Part shown: in pieces, positions 28,310 through 37,078 of the stretch
Position numbering within the stretch: position 1 is the first letter of the stretch
Layout: every line of letters begins with the position of its first letter
From: Claveliimonas bilis
GTDB lineage: Bacteria > Bacillota > Clostridia > Lachnospirales > Lachnospiraceae
Direction: 5' to 3'
DNA length: 64,000 bases
Assembly: GCF_020892095.1 (NCBI RefSeq)
Contig: NZ_AP024845.1
Coordinates: 930,001-994,000, forward strand
The notes under the pieces: generated by a model
The model's input: the letters and a program-made list of their open reading frames with translations, nothing else
The model's database searches: none
What the model was told of the DNA's origin: nothing
Program-made: the position numbers and the translations under genes

Positions 28310-29260
28310 CTACTTCCGGCCGGGCTGGAGCCGCGGATCCACAAAACCGTAAAGAATATCCACAATCAGATTCACCAGCACATACAGCAAAGTTACAAAA
28401 AGAACAACCCCCTGGATAACAAAAACATCCCTTCTGTTAATAGAGGTCAGCGTCAGCATTCCAAGGCCGGGAATGTTAAAAAGAGTCTCCGTTACTATGG
28501 TCCCTGTAATCAGACTGCCAAAGGACTGCCCTACCGCTGTAAGGATCACCGGAGCCCCGTTCTTCAGTGCATAGCGCAAAACCACACGGCTCTCTTTTAG
28601 TCCCTTTGCTCTTGCAGTCTGAATATAATTTCTATACAGCACTTCCAAAATCGAAGAGCGGGTCATTCTTGTCAGATATGCCGCCTGAACGATTCCAAGC
28701 GAAAGAGCCGGAAGAAAAATATACCTTAAATGTTCTCCAAGCCCTTCAGAAAGCGCCGCATACCCGGCGACCGGAAACCATTGCAGATAAACACCGAAAA
28801 ACAGCATTAGAAACATACTAAGCAGGAACCCCGGAAGAGCCGCCCCAAGAAGGGATGCCGATACGCAGGTCACATCAAGGGCCGTTCCTCTTTTGTATGC
28901 CGCCAAGATACCAAGAGGAACAGATAAAATCAGGGCAATGATCTGCGCCAGTACGGCCAGGCTAAGGGTCGGCAGAAAATATTCGCCGATTGCCTCTGTC
29001 ACTGACTGGTGGAGAAAATAAGATGTCCCCCAGTCTCCTCTTAAAACATTTGTAAACCAATCGATATACTGCACAAGAAAGGGCCTGTCAAACCCCAGCT
29101 CTGCATTCAATTCATTAATCTGATCCGGCGTTGCCTCCATCCCAAGAAGAGCCGTTGCCGGACCTCCCGGTATCATATATACTACAAGAAAAATCACACA
29201 GGAAACGACAAACAATACCGGGATCAGTGATAAAATTCTTTTCAAAATATAAGACAGCAT
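28310..29260 (-). CDS. Peptide ABC transporter permease, OppB/DppB-like
   Basis: 316 residues with six helices. Family features: N-terminal Y-I-L-K-R-I-L-S-L-I-P-V, P-G-G-P-A-T-A-L-L-G and the EAA loop Q-T-A-R-A-K-G-L-K-E-S. It pairs with the OppC-like permease. A hairpin lies between it and the binding-protein gene. Confidence 0.93.
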   Translation of the reverse strand: MLSYILKRILSLIPVLFVVSCVIFLVVYMIPGGPATALLGMEATPDQINELNAELGFDRPFLVQYIDWFTNVLRGDWGTSYFLHQSVTEAIGEYFLPTLSLAVLAQIIALILSVPLGILAAYKRGTALDVTCVSASLLGAALPGFLLSMFLMLFFGVYLQWFPVAGYAALSEGLGEHLRYIFLPALSLGIVQAAYLTRMTRSSILEVLYRNYIQTARAKGLKESRVVLRYALKNGAPVILTAVGQSFGSLITGTIVTETLFNIPGLGMLTLTSINRRDVFVIQGVVLFVTLLYVLVNLIVDILYGFVDPRLQPGRK

Positions 29261-29347
29261 ATCCGCTGCTCCTTTCCGCCGCCGGCTTCTTTCACCTATC
29301 TGCCGCAGCTTTTTTCAGAGTGTGTATCCTCCTGAATACACCAACAG

Positions 29348-29375
29348 CAGCGGACTGCGTAAACGCACCCCGCTG
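29348..29375 (-). promoter_or_regulatory. Intercistronic hairpin between binding protein and permease genes
   Basis: CAGCGGGGTGCG, TTTA and CGCAGTCCGCTG form a 12-bp stem with two G-U pairs. Without a T-tract it is more likely an mRNA stability or attenuation hairpin that keeps the binding protein in excess. Confidence 0.55.
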
Positions 29376-29394
29376 CCTGCTATTTTTATATCTG

Positions 29395-30975
29395 CTATTC
29401 TGTAGCTGTTACTCCCCAGTAAATTGGGAAACGAAGATAATTATATCCTGTCACATCTTTGTTCATCGCAATTACACCTGTGTAATGTCCAAGTACTGTA
29501 GCAGCCCCATACTCATAGAGGAATGTCTGCAGATCTGCCCATGCTGATGCCGCCTCTTCATCTGACGCTGCAGAGCGGATTTTCTGAATCCCTTCTGCTA
29601 CTTCCGGAGCATTCAAACCTGCCCAGCCGCTGTCAAGAACAGAGAGCTGGATCGGAAGCATATTGTAGGAGTTGCTTGTAATAAACATATCAAACTGATT
29701 CGGGTCTGCACGGTGCTCCATAAAAGTGCTGAAATCATATGTCTCCACTTCCGCATTAATACCTGCCTGCTTCAGATTTTCCTGTACGACAAGTGTAGCG
29801 TTGTACATCTCCGGATAATCCTGTGTTGTCACAAGAACAAGTTTTTCGTTATTATATCCGGCTTCCTCAAGAAGTTCTTTCGCCTTTTCTATATTATTCT
29901 GATTGTAATATTCACTGCCTGCATCTGTTCCCCACTGTGTATCTGCCGGATCGGACCATCCTGCATTAATCTCATAGAGATCAGCATTCCCGTAAGCTGC
30001 CATCATAATATCATCGCAATTCAGCGCTGCCAGGATTGCCTGCCGCAACGTCTGGTTTGCCATTACCCCCTCTGTCGTATCAAGGAAAAGATTCAAGGTA
30101 CCTCCCTTATCTACATTCAGGGTCAGATTGCTGTCAGCGGACAGTTCTTCATAATTGTCAACAGGGATTTCCTCTGCAATATCATATTCACCGCTCTGCA
30201 CACCTGCAATACGAGTGGAAGCGTCTGTCACCACGTCAAAATAAAGTGTGCCTGTAGCCGCCTGCTTTTCTCCTGCAAGTCCGCTTCCCTCACCCTCTGA
30301 CGGCTGATAATCCTCATAAGCCTCCAGCTTTACATATTGATCTTGTTTCCACTCGGAAACCTTATAGGGACCTGTACCGATATACTCATCAATGCCCTCT
30401 GCTGTTGCAGTCTCCACAACTTCAGCCGGATAAATTGCCGCTGCCTGAATCGGACTTGCCAGAATCATAATAATGTCTGATGAAGCCTGATTTACATTCA
30501 AGTCAACCGTGTAATCGTCTACTTTCTCAAAGCTGGATCCTCCAATTAATGTATTTGCTTTGGCAGATACCTCCAGCCAACGGTTCATAGAAGCCACAAC
30601 ATCATCCGCGGTCATCTCTTCCCCATTATGGAATTTTACTCCTTCACGGAGCTTAATGGTGTAGACCATACCATCCTCACTCATCTCATAGGATTCTGCC
30701 AGCACCGGTGTAGGTTCAAAATCTGCATTCATTGCAAATAATGGCTCATATACATGGGCTCCAATGCCTCCTACAATGTTAGAGTTAATAGACTGTGGAT
30801 CCAGAGAAGGCGGATTGGCAGAAATCGCTATATGCAGCTCCTCCTTCTTTGCTCCAGATGCGCTTTCCCCTGCATCTTCCCCATCAGAGCCTGATCCGCC
30901 GCATCCGGACAAGAGAAGAGCCATGCTCATAGTCAACGCTGCAGCTCTTGACCACATTTTTCTTTGCTTTTTCAT
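29395..30975 (-). CDS. Peptide ABC transporter substrate-binding lipoprotein (SBP_bac_5)
   Basis: A 526-residue lipoprotein. Lipobox M-A-L-L-L-S-G-C-G-G, an acidic linker, then the family-5 binding protein with Y-E-P-L-F-A-M, the signature Y-T-I-K-L-R-E-G-V-K-F-H-N-G-E and G-T-G-P-Y-K-V-S-E-W. It binds oligopeptides, or nickel or glutathione in some homologues. First gene of the operon. Upstream is a very A/T-rich 200-base leader in which I cannot fix a single promoter. Confidence 0.92.
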   Translation of the reverse strand: MKKQRKMWSRAAALTMSMALLLSGCGGSGSDGEDAGESASGAKKEELHIAISANPPSLDPQSINSNIVGGIGAHVYEPLFAMNADFEPTPVLAESYEMSEDGMVYTIKLREGVKFHNGEEMTADDVVASMNRWLEVSAKANTLIGGSSFEKVDDYTVDLNVNQASSDIIMILASPIQAAAIYPAEVVETATAEGIDEYIGTGPYKVSEWKQDQYVKLEAYEDYQPSEGEGSGLAGEKQAATGTLYFDVVTDASTRIAGVQSGEYDIAEEIPVDNYEELSADSNLTLNVDKGGTLNLFLDTTEGVMANQTLRQAILAALNCDDIMMAAYGNADLYEINAGWSDPADTQWGTDAGSEYYNQNNIEKAKELLEEAGYNNEKLVLVTTQDYPEMYNATLVVQENLKQAGINAEVETYDFSTFMEHRADPNQFDMFITSNSYNMLPIQLSVLDSGWAGLNAPEVAEGIQKIRSAASDEEAASAWADLQTFLYEYGAATVLGHYTGVIAMNKDVTGYNYLRFPIYWGVTATE

Positions 30976-31169
30976 GTGTTTCCTCCTTTAACATACATTT
31001 TTATCATGTGTCATTTATGTTATCTGACAGAGCAAAAAAAATCAAATTGATATTTTTTATACTCTTATATGTTTTATCTATATGTGATAATGGAAGAAAG
31101 AAAAAATAATAAAACGATAACTACCTTCTGCCTTTAAAGATCCTTCCGCACATTTCCCTGCATCAGCAC

Positions 31170-31749
31170 CTAATAGACTGCTTCAGCACACGAAAGCCTC
31201 CCCAGAAGCCGGCAGTAATCCCCCGCAAACGTATCTGCCATTTCCAAAAGTTCGCACTCTGTAGGGTCAAGAAGGACGCGTATAAACAAGGCATGCTCCA
31301 TCATGATCTGATTCCAGAACAGTTCCGTCTCCCGGATATTATCCAGCGGCATACATCCTGCAGGAAGTCACCTCCCTCAGTATCTGCTTTTTAAACATAA
31401 TGAGGCCGCTCAACAGCTGCAGAACACGCTGATTCAGCTGGCATATCTGCCATATCATTCTTTCATCTATGTCGCCGGGACAGCCAGAGCGCAGTTTCTC
31501 CTCTGCCTGTGTGATCCGTGAATCAATAGGAATCTGCGTGAGCCGCTCTGTCTGCTGTTCTGCTCTCATTGTAAATTCTGTGAAAACTTCTCCGGAACAC
31601 AGCACATCTTTTCCTGCCATTCCGTCTGAAAGCCGCACCGTCTGCCACAGTATTTTTTCAAATTCTTCCCGGTACCAACTGGCCTTGTTTCTGCACTCCC
31701 GCTCCCCTGCCGGAAAAGCCGCCTGAAGGAACAAAGCGTGCTCTTTCAT
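31170..31749 (-). pseudogene. Frameshifted DUF2935-family gene
   Basis: Two overlapping frames together make one DUF2935 protein. The first (31749-31339) starts in R-I-M-K-E-H-A-L-F-L-Q-A-A-F and ends after R-M-Y-A-A-G. The second (31352-31170) continues with E-T-E-L-F-W-N-Q-I-M-M-E-H-A-L-F-I, the second copy of the same W/IMxEHALF motif. Codons before the first ATG still read L-F-F-G-R-I but are preceded by a stop. Frameshift and lost N-terminus suggest a decayed gene, formerly a metal-binding helical-bundle protein of unknown function. Confidence 0.7.
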
Positions 31750-31858
31750 AATTCGTCCAAAGAATAATTAGGTTTCGTTTGTCTTCGTAACTTCGTCACA
31801 GAACTTTACGCATCAATCTGCAATAATGTAGATACCAAAAGAAAAGGAGGAATCCACT

Positions 31859-32155
31859 ATGAAATTTCATCTTAACGAACGATTAGTTGAACATATGAAA
31901 CAAAACGACCGCCAGAACATCCTGATCACCCCGTCCATGTGCCGCACATGAGGCGGCCCCCGCTTAAGCATATCGGCAAGGTTTGTCGATTCAAAACAGA
32001 CAGATGCTCTGAAAGAGCAAAACTTCCTCAGCTTCCCTCACGAATTTGGAGAAGTCCTGATCCGCCGAACCCCGATGCAGGCAGACGAAACCGTCAGATT
32101 AGGGCTCTCCAGATTTTTCAAACAGATTACAGTAGAAGGTATTTATTCGGCATAG
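31859..32155 (+). CDS. Selenoprotein, CC/Se-motif-like (in-frame UGA at 31949)
   Basis: A 98-residue protein if UGA at 31949-31951 is read as selenocysteine (residue 31). The N-terminal part starts M-K-F-H-L-N-E-R-L-V and leads to P-S-M-C-R-T-U-G-G, a C-x-x-U redox motif. The frame then continues 67 codons with good codon use to F-F-K-Q-I-T-V-E-G-I-Y-S-A and a TAG. Start has AAAAGGAGG at eight bases. A SECIS hairpin sits 20 bases after the UGA and a terminator follows the TAG. The overall pattern (M-K-F start, single Cys/Sec motif, late G-x-V-L-I and V-E-G-I) recalls the CC/Se motif family (seleno)proteins, whose function is unknown. Ordinary ORF calling would miss it. Confidence 0.82.
31972..31990 (+). 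promoter_or_regulatory. Bacterial SECIS element
   Basis: AUCGGCA, loop AGGUU, UGUCGAU: a seven-base-pair stem with a small loop carrying GGU at its 5' side, as in the SelB-binding fdhF SECIS loop. It begins 20 bases after the UGA codon, within the accepted distance. Confidence 0.8.
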
Positions 32156-32166
32156 ATACCAAAAGA

Positions 32167-32205
32167 AGCACAGGGACAGACATCATCTGCCCCTGTGCTT
32201 TTCTT
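32167..32205 (+). terminator. Terminator of the selenoprotein gene
   Basis: AGCACAGGG and CCCTGTGCT pair around GACAGACATCATCTGC and are followed by TTTTCTTTCTTTTT. The hairpin overlaps the last codons of the convergent yjdF gene. Confidence 0.8.
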
Positions 32206-32599
32206 TCTTTTTCTGCTGTTTCAGTTCAAACTTACGTACTTTCTCTGCTTCCCGCCTTTCCCTGCTCACAGTCTTACGTTCCGTTTTCAACTGCTCCTGC
32301 TGTAATTTCAAAGCCTGCTGCGATTTTGTGCCTATTCCTTCATTCTGCATCTCTTTTCGCACCTCTCGCTGCAACCGTTTCGGATTACGGCCGGCTTTTC
32401 TTACACTAGTTGCCACAGCCGGACTAAATCGCAGATGAACGTAATTTTTCAGAACAAACTCGTAGATCTCATAATCTCTCGGCTCCGCTCCAAACGTAAC
32501 CTTACACGCCGATAGTTTTCCCTCTGAGCTTCGCTCAAAAACACCTACCCAAAATGGTTCCTCAAAAAATACGGTCAGCCTGTCTGATACTTTGTCCAT
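32183..32599 (-). CDS. yjdF: YjdF-family protein (DUF2992)
   Basis: A 138-residue protein. It begins K-V-S-D-R-L-T-V-F-F-E-E-P-F-W-V-G-V-F-E, has K-V-T-F-G-A-E-P-R-D-Y-E-I-Y and Y-V-H-L-R-F-S-P-A-V, and ends in a long lysine/glutamine-rich helix with K-K-K-E-K-H. These are diagnostic for YjdF. Its function is unknown; the family is defined by control through the yjdF RNA, which senses azaaromatic compounds. That RNA is present upstream, so the gene is probably induced by toxic aromatics. Confidence 0.92.
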   Translation of the reverse strand: MDKVSDRLTVFFEEPFWVGVFERSSEGKLSACKVTFGAEPRDYEIYEFVLKNYVHLRFSPAVATSVRKAGRNPKRLQREVRKEMQNEGIGTKSQQALKLQQEQLKTERKTVSRERREAEKVRKFELKQQKKKEKHRGR

Positions 32600-32614
32600 G
32601 ACAAATCCTCCTTA

Positions 32615-32750
32615 AATAATTGTGATACACAAAGAACGGACGACCCTAAGGAGGGAGGGTTACTTACACCTTACGGTGCGGCCGGGCTACCTACCGGCTC
32701 TGCAGGAGAAATTCTCCTGCGTTGCGTTTTTATCTTTGTATCCTGAGTTT
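32615..32750 (-). ncRNA. yjdF RNA motif (azaaromatic-sensing riboswitch candidate)
   Basis: On the minus strand the leader holds GATACAAAGATAAAAACGCA at its 5' end, the hairpin GCAGGAGAATTTCTCCTGC, GAGCCGGTAGGTAGCCCGGC, CACCGTAAGGTG and GTAACCCTCC, closing with CTTTGTGTATC near the start codon. CAAAG/CTTTG pairing closes the multistem structure. Sequence blocks and position directly upstream of yjdF agree with the yjdF RNA family. Confidence 0.88.
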
Positions 32751-32898
32751 ACCATAATATTGGTCGTCAATCTATAACGATTTCCAGCTTATAACATCTT
32801 TGATCCGTGTTTAAGGTTTTGCTTGTGCACTGTCATAAATGTGGTAGAATACAGACATAGCTATGATTTACCGGTCTGTCCTATTGGAGGAAGAATAT

Positions 32899-33081
32899 AT
32901 GGGAGGTCTGTCCATGAAAAATTTTCATCGGAAAAATTTATTATTTTCCCTTGGTGGACTAAACTGCGGCTTATGCCCTATGAATCTGAACCATTATTGT
33001 TCCGGCTGTGGCTGCGAAGATGGTAACCAGACCTGTGCCATAGCAAAATGCAGTCTGCAGCACAGGAAGATATATCCTTAA
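32899..33081 (+). pseudogene. Truncated DUF3795-family cysteine-rich gene
   Basis: The frame has L-G-G-L-N-C-G-L-C-P-M-N-L-N, C-S-G-C-G-C, N-Q-T-C-A-I-A-K-C-S-L-Q-H, the N-terminal half of DUF3795 proteins, which normally continue with a Y-C-x-x-C-x-x-F-P-C segment and ~100 more residues. Here a TAA follows soon after. Start at 32899 or 32914, both with GGAGG sites. A TTGTGC-TAGAAT pair lies upstream at 32823-32850. Expression seems possible, but the product would lack half of its cysteines. Confidence 0.6.
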
Positions 33082-33143
33082 AGCTTCGCAAGAAAAGGTA
33101 ACTGTATCTATCTGATTTTATACTATCTAAGGGGGAATAAGAA

Positions 33144-33926
33144 ATGGAACACACGAAAAAAACTGTCACTGTATTTGAGAAAACTGAAATTTCTGAACCA
33201 GCTTTATTCAGCCCGTCCGATACCACAAAAAGGATAGAAAATTTTCCCGAAATATGTGTCTCCACATTTTCTGAAGCAATCATTCAAAAATTTTCTTCCT
33301 TAAATACTGCTGTAAAAATAGCTGAACTTTATACCGCAAACGGCATGATCCCGGTCTACAAAATCCGCTATAAGGATACAGAGATTGCTTTTTATCTGTC
33401 CAGAGTCGGCGCGCCTGCATGCGTCGTTGGTTTTGAAGAAGTTGTTGCCATGGGCGCAAAAAAATTTGTTCTGTTTGGCTCCTGCGGCGTATTGGATGAC
33501 GACAAAGTGAAGGATCGGATCATCGTTCCCGTTTCCGCCGTTCGTGATGAAGGAACAAGCTATCACTATGTGGCTCCTTCTCCGGAAATTGAAGCTGATT
33601 CCCATTCCATTCAGATATTAGAAAACGTCCTGAAAAACTGCGGTTACCCCTATGTAAAAGGCAAAACATGGACTTCAGATGCCATTTACAGAGAAACGAT
33701 TCCCGCCATTCAGGAGCGCCGTAGGGAAGGCTGTCTTGCAGCGGAAATGGAATGCGCTTCCATGCTGGCAGTCTCAAAATACCGGCGGATCCCATTTATC
33801 CAGTTTTTATATGGAGCGGACAATCTTAGTTCTGATAAATGGGAAATCCGGGATCTTAATCTGTATGGCCTTACCAATGCAGAAAAATACATGGTCCTGG
33901 CTTTTGAATGCGGACTGGCTTTGTAG
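33144..33926 (+). CDS. udp: Uridine phosphorylase-family nucleoside phosphorylase
   Basis: A 260-residue phosphorylase of the PNP/UDP superfamily, splitting a nucleoside with phosphate. Motifs: F-Y-L-S-R-V-G-A-P-A, V-L-F-G-S-C-G-V-L, W-T-S-D-A-I-Y-R-E-T and the substrate-binding A-A-E-M-E-C-A-S-M. Closest in style to uridine phosphorylases of Clostridia. Ribosome site AAGGGGGAA. It is preceded by the truncated DUF3795 gene and ended by its own terminator. Confidence 0.88.
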   Translation: MEHTKKTVTVFEKTEISEPALFSPSDTTKRIENFPEICVSTFSEAIIQKFSSLNTAVKIAELYTANGMIPVYKIRYKDTEIAFYLSRVGAPACVVGFEEVVAMGAKKFVLFGSCGVLDDDKVKDRIIVPVSAVRDEGTSYHYVAPSPEIEADSHSIQILENVLKNCGYPYVKGKTWTSDAIYRETIPAIQERRREGCLAAEMECASMLAVSKYRRIPFIQFLYGADNLSSDKWEIRDLNLYGLTNAEKYMVLAFECGLAL

Positions 33927-33944
33927 ATCTTCCTATTGGATAAA

Positions 33945-33984
33945 AAACAGACCTCAAAGGACGAATCTTTTAAGGTCTGTTTTT
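33945..33984 (+). terminator. Rho-independent terminator
   Basis: AAAACAGACCT and AGGTCTGTTTTT enclose a loop just after the uridine phosphorylase stop codon. Confidence 0.85.
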
Positions 33985-34025
33985 ACATTATCCTCTCTGT
34001 ACAAAATACTGAAAATATCCGATTA

Positions 34026-34208
34026 CTATTTTACCAGTCTCTGCCATCTCTCATCATCTTTTAAAAATCCATAACTTTCCTCATCCTGGAAACATTTCAA
34101 TAGATTTTTCTTCATTTCTACAATAAAATCTTCTTCTACTTCCTTAAATTTCATATGCTCATAAAGAGGGGCTTTTCTGAAACTTCCTATTTGTTCCACA
34201 CAGGAAAG
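34026..34208 (-). pseudogene. 3' remnant of an XRE-TPR regulator
   Basis: Minus-strand codons read V-E-Q-I-G-S-F-R-K, L-Y-E-H-M-K-F-K-E-V, K-C-F-Q-D-E-E-S-Y-G-F-L-K and W-Q-R-L-V-K before a TAG. This is the C-terminus of the regulator at 47923-48957 with about 70 percent identity. A stop interrupts the frame upstream and no HTH part exists nearby, so only a 3' fragment is left. Confidence 0.85.
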
Positions 34209-34290
34209 GATTTACTGCTGCTGAATTGTCCTGGAACCATAAAGAATCCCTCTTGTTTTTATCTATCATTGCTTATAAAAATCTTCACAT

Positions 34291-34318
34291 AAAAAGGCAG
34301 GTACCTCAAATACCTGCC
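34291..34318 (-). terminator. Terminator of the ECF sigma/anti-sigma operon
   Basis: GGCAGGTA, loop TTTGAGG, TACCTGCC and then TTTTT on the minus strand, just after the stop codon at 34325. Confidence 0.85.
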
Positions 34319-34324
34319 CTGCAA

Positions 34325-35149
34325 CTACTGCTTCCTATCCTTCTGCCCTTTAGCGGTTCCATTCTCATTGGCGTTTCCCTGTCCATTTTTCTGTCCGTTT
34401 CCTTGCCCGTTTTCTCGTCCGCTTCCTTTCCCATTTCCTTGCCCTTTTCCATAGTCAGCAGAACTAGAATTCGCGCCAGACTGCTCCTCAATCATATCTC
34501 TGATTTCTCTCATAGTAAGATCACGTATATCATCTACTGTAATTTCTGGATTCATTTCATGCAATTCAAGGTATGCACGATATTTTCCAAAAGAAATTCC
34601 GGCTAAATGTGCCTCTTCAACCTCTGCTTGATCCACCATGCAATAAATATTTTCTATATCTATACCCGTTTCATCAGAGATACATTCTCTCATTTTCTCT
34701 GCATTCTTTTCCCAACCACTTGTCACTGTAATCTCCAGAAGTTCATCTGAAGCAATACAGGATTTTATTTGCTCATTATCCAATATACTATTCACTGCAT
34801 CTGCATAATTCGAATGATTGACAGACAATTCATCTGCAAGTGCGACACCGTCAGCATTATAGCCTTTCACATCAATCACTTTTCCATATATATTAACCTG
34901 CAGTTCAACAGATGGATTGACATCAATGCTAATTGCCGCTGCCGGTATTGTATAAGAAAAATATCCTCCAGCCGCCAACACTAAGGTTAATATACAAGCT
35001 GCCGCTGTAGCAAACCTGCGCACACTTCTTTGTCTTGTTTTCCCAAAACTTTCCATATGATGATAAATTGCAGTTCTAGTATTTTCTTTTAGAGAATCGT
35101 CGGCATGAATCTGTTCAAACGCCGCTTTAACTTTGTTATCCAATTTCAT
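34325..35149 (-). CDS. RsgI-like transmembrane anti-sigma factor
   Basis: A 274-residue protein. The cytoplasmic N-terminus (residues 1-45) is followed by one membrane helix (A-T-A-A-A-C-I-L-T-L-V-L-A-A-G-G). Then comes I-S-I-D-V-N-P-S-V-E-L-Q-V-N, the hallmark of the RsgI extracellular middle domain, and a C-terminal low-complexity tail of G-N/G-K/G-Q repeats. RsgI proteins hold a sigma factor inactive until an outside signal, often polysaccharide, arrives. The gene overlaps the sigma gene by 14 bases. The Gly/Asn/Gln tail replaces the carbohydrate-binding modules of cellulolytic relatives. Confidence 0.85.
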   Translation of the reverse strand: MKLDNKVKAAFEQIHADDSLKENTRTAIYHHMESFGKTRQRSVRRFATAAACILTLVLAAGGYFSYTIPAAAISIDVNPSVELQVNIYGKVIDVKGYNADGVALADELSVNHSNYADAVNSILDNEQIKSCIASDELLEITVTSGWEKNAEKMRECISDETGIDIENIYCMVDQAEVEEAHLAGISFGKYRAYLELHEMNPEITVDDIRDLTMREIRDMIEEQSGANSSSADYGKGQGNGKGSGRENGQGNGQKNGQGNANENGTAKGQKDRKQ

Positions 35150-35618
35150 AGCCTCCCAACTTTTCTTTCAGTTTTTCTCTGCTACGTGCCAGCAACGTAT
35201 ATATGGTATTAACATTCTTCCCAAGCATTTCACCAATCTCCACCGCTGAATACCCTTCGTAATAGTACAAATATACTACATCTTTATATTTCTGCGGCAA
35301 AGTCAGAACTGCTTCCAGTACCTCTCTATAATCCTCTTTCTGTTCATCCGAAAGTGAAACAACTTCTTCAAGTGATATCGTTTTCCTTCGAAAAATGCTT
35401 TTCATAAAATCTTTACATTGATTTATCGTTACCCGGATCATCCACGCCTTTTCATGTTCCTTACTTTCAAATAAAATGGAACTAAGGGCATATTTCAAAA
35501 AGACCTCCTGAAAGATATCCTCAGTATCAGAGCTATTCTTTAAATGCAATACACAAATTCTCTTTACGGTATCCGCATACAGATCAATGGCTTGATTTAC
35601 TTCCTGTTCGCTCCGCAT
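35136..35618 (-). CDS. ECF-type RNA polymerase sigma factor
   Basis: A 160-residue sigma-70 protein with region 2 (V-K-R-I-C-V-L-H-L ... D-I-F-Q-E-V-F-L-K) and region 4 (L-P-Q-K-Y-K-D-V-V-Y-L-Y-Y-Y-E-G-Y-S-A-V-E-I and N-T-I-Y-T-L-L-A-R in separate helices), no region 3. Full length. Paired and overlapping with the RsgI-like regulator, so it likely drives an envelope or polysaccharide response. Target promoters are not identified. Confidence 0.92.
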   Translation of the reverse strand: MRSEQEVNQAIDLYADTVKRICVLHLKNSSDTEDIFQEVFLKYALSSILFESKEHEKAWMIRVTINQCKDFMKSIFRRKTISLEEVVSLSDEQKEDYREVLEAVLTLPQKYKDVVYLYYYEGYSAVEIGEMLGKNVNTIYTLLARSREKLKEKLGGYEIG

Positions 35619-35787
35619 ATTTCTCTCCTAACTGGTCTTTGTAAAACATCCAACCAAATTTTTGATTTCATACAAACCTCCGCCTAGCATCGGTATACAA
35701 TTACGCGTTCACTAATAATACGATCCTAAAAAACTAATCCTTTCATTTTCCCAAAAATTTTTTAGCTTTTTTATGTGCCTTCTACAT

Positions 35788-37076
35788 TTACGAATTCATA
35801 TGCTTTATATTCATCATCTCTGTTATAACTGTAATAGCGTATGCTTCCCCAATTGAAGAATCCAGGGTAAGATCATAATTTTGTGCGTGCCCCCATATGC
35901 GATGTGTATAATAAGCATAATTATCAGAACGGCGCCTGTCCATTTTATGTATCTTTCGAAGTGCCTCCTCTTCTGTAAGGTTCTCTAATTTCATGATGCG
36001 CTTTTTACGCACTTCTTCAGGGGCATGCAAAAAAACTTTCAATGTATTGGGGCGGTTACGAAGTACATAGTCTGCACAGCGGCCAATAATAACACAACGC
36101 CCTTTTGCTGCAAGATCACGGATTACCTTTCCCTCAGATTCAAAAATTTCATCTCGCGGGGATTCTTTCGTATCCGAATAAATGTACATCTGATTCATCA
36201 GATCATACAAAAAGCTATTGCTCATATTTTCCTCTTTATTCCGAATAAATTCCGGATCATATCCGGTAGAACCGGCTGCCATCTGGATAATTTCATTGTC
36301 ATAAAAGTGATATCCCAATTTCTCTGCAAGTGCTTTTCCGATATCATGTCCCCCACTTCCAAATTGGCGGCCAATAACAATAACCGGAAGCTCTGCTGCA
36401 TCGCCTTTTCCCCATCACTACTTTCGACTTGTTTTTGAGATTTTCCAAATAACATCTCTTCAAGGAACGATAACTTTCTCCCAAACAAACGGGCAATAAA
36501 ACCTACAAGAAGAGCAGCTATGATCGTACCTTCTCTGACTCCGTCTAGACGATGGGCAAATAAAAAAGAAAGTCCTGCCGCTATAACGGTAAGGGATACA
36601 TCAAATGCAACTTTCGTAGTCCCAAATTCTGTTTTCCATGTGGAAGAGACAGCCCGAACAAAGGATTCTCCTGGAAGCATAGCTACATTAGCCAGCACTT
36701 CTGTATATACACCAAATCCTAAAATCAGACAGCCAATAAGAAGATACAGAATACAGGAGATATAGTTACTTGGTTCCACAAAGAAGAGCATCACCATTGT
36801 CAAGTCAATAAAATATCCAAACAAAATGGAAATCGGAATTTGGAGCAGGTGCTCTGCCTTAAAATTGCGGCGCAATATTAAAAACTGCAGCAAGATCAGT
36901 AATAAACTAAAAGCAATTGTAAACTGTCCCAAAGTAAACGGGAAATTTAAGCTAAGCACATATGGGATTGACGAAATGGGGGATGTACCCAGATTCGCTT
37001 TCGTAATCAGGCTGACACCCAATGAATTAATAAACAGTCCGATCAAAAATACAGTATAACGCTTGAGTTTTTCCAT
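35788..37076 (-). pseudogene. YczE-like membrane protein fused to cytidylate kinase-like domain, frameshifted
   Basis: From 37076 the first frame encodes ~220 residues of a YczE/YitT-type membrane protein (I-T-K-A-N-L-G-T-S-P-I-S-S). Near 36405, at GGGGAAAAGG, it loses sense. The -1 frame then reads E-L-P-V-I-V-I-G-R-Q-F-G-S-G-G, the P-loop of cytidylate kinase-like proteins, and continues to 35788 with A-A-K-G-R-C-V-I-I-G-R and R-K-I-H-K-M-D-R-R-R. One extra base in the G or A run would restore a single protein of about 429 residues, the length I recall for fused homologues. It may be a real mutation or a sequencing error. The gene follows a MarR gene by two bases. Confidence 0.75.
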
Positions 37077-37078
37077 GA

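Noticed and set aside
31339-31352. Programmed frameshift in the DUF2935 gene
   Set aside because: No slippery heptamer at the junction and the N-terminus is also damaged, so decay is simpler.
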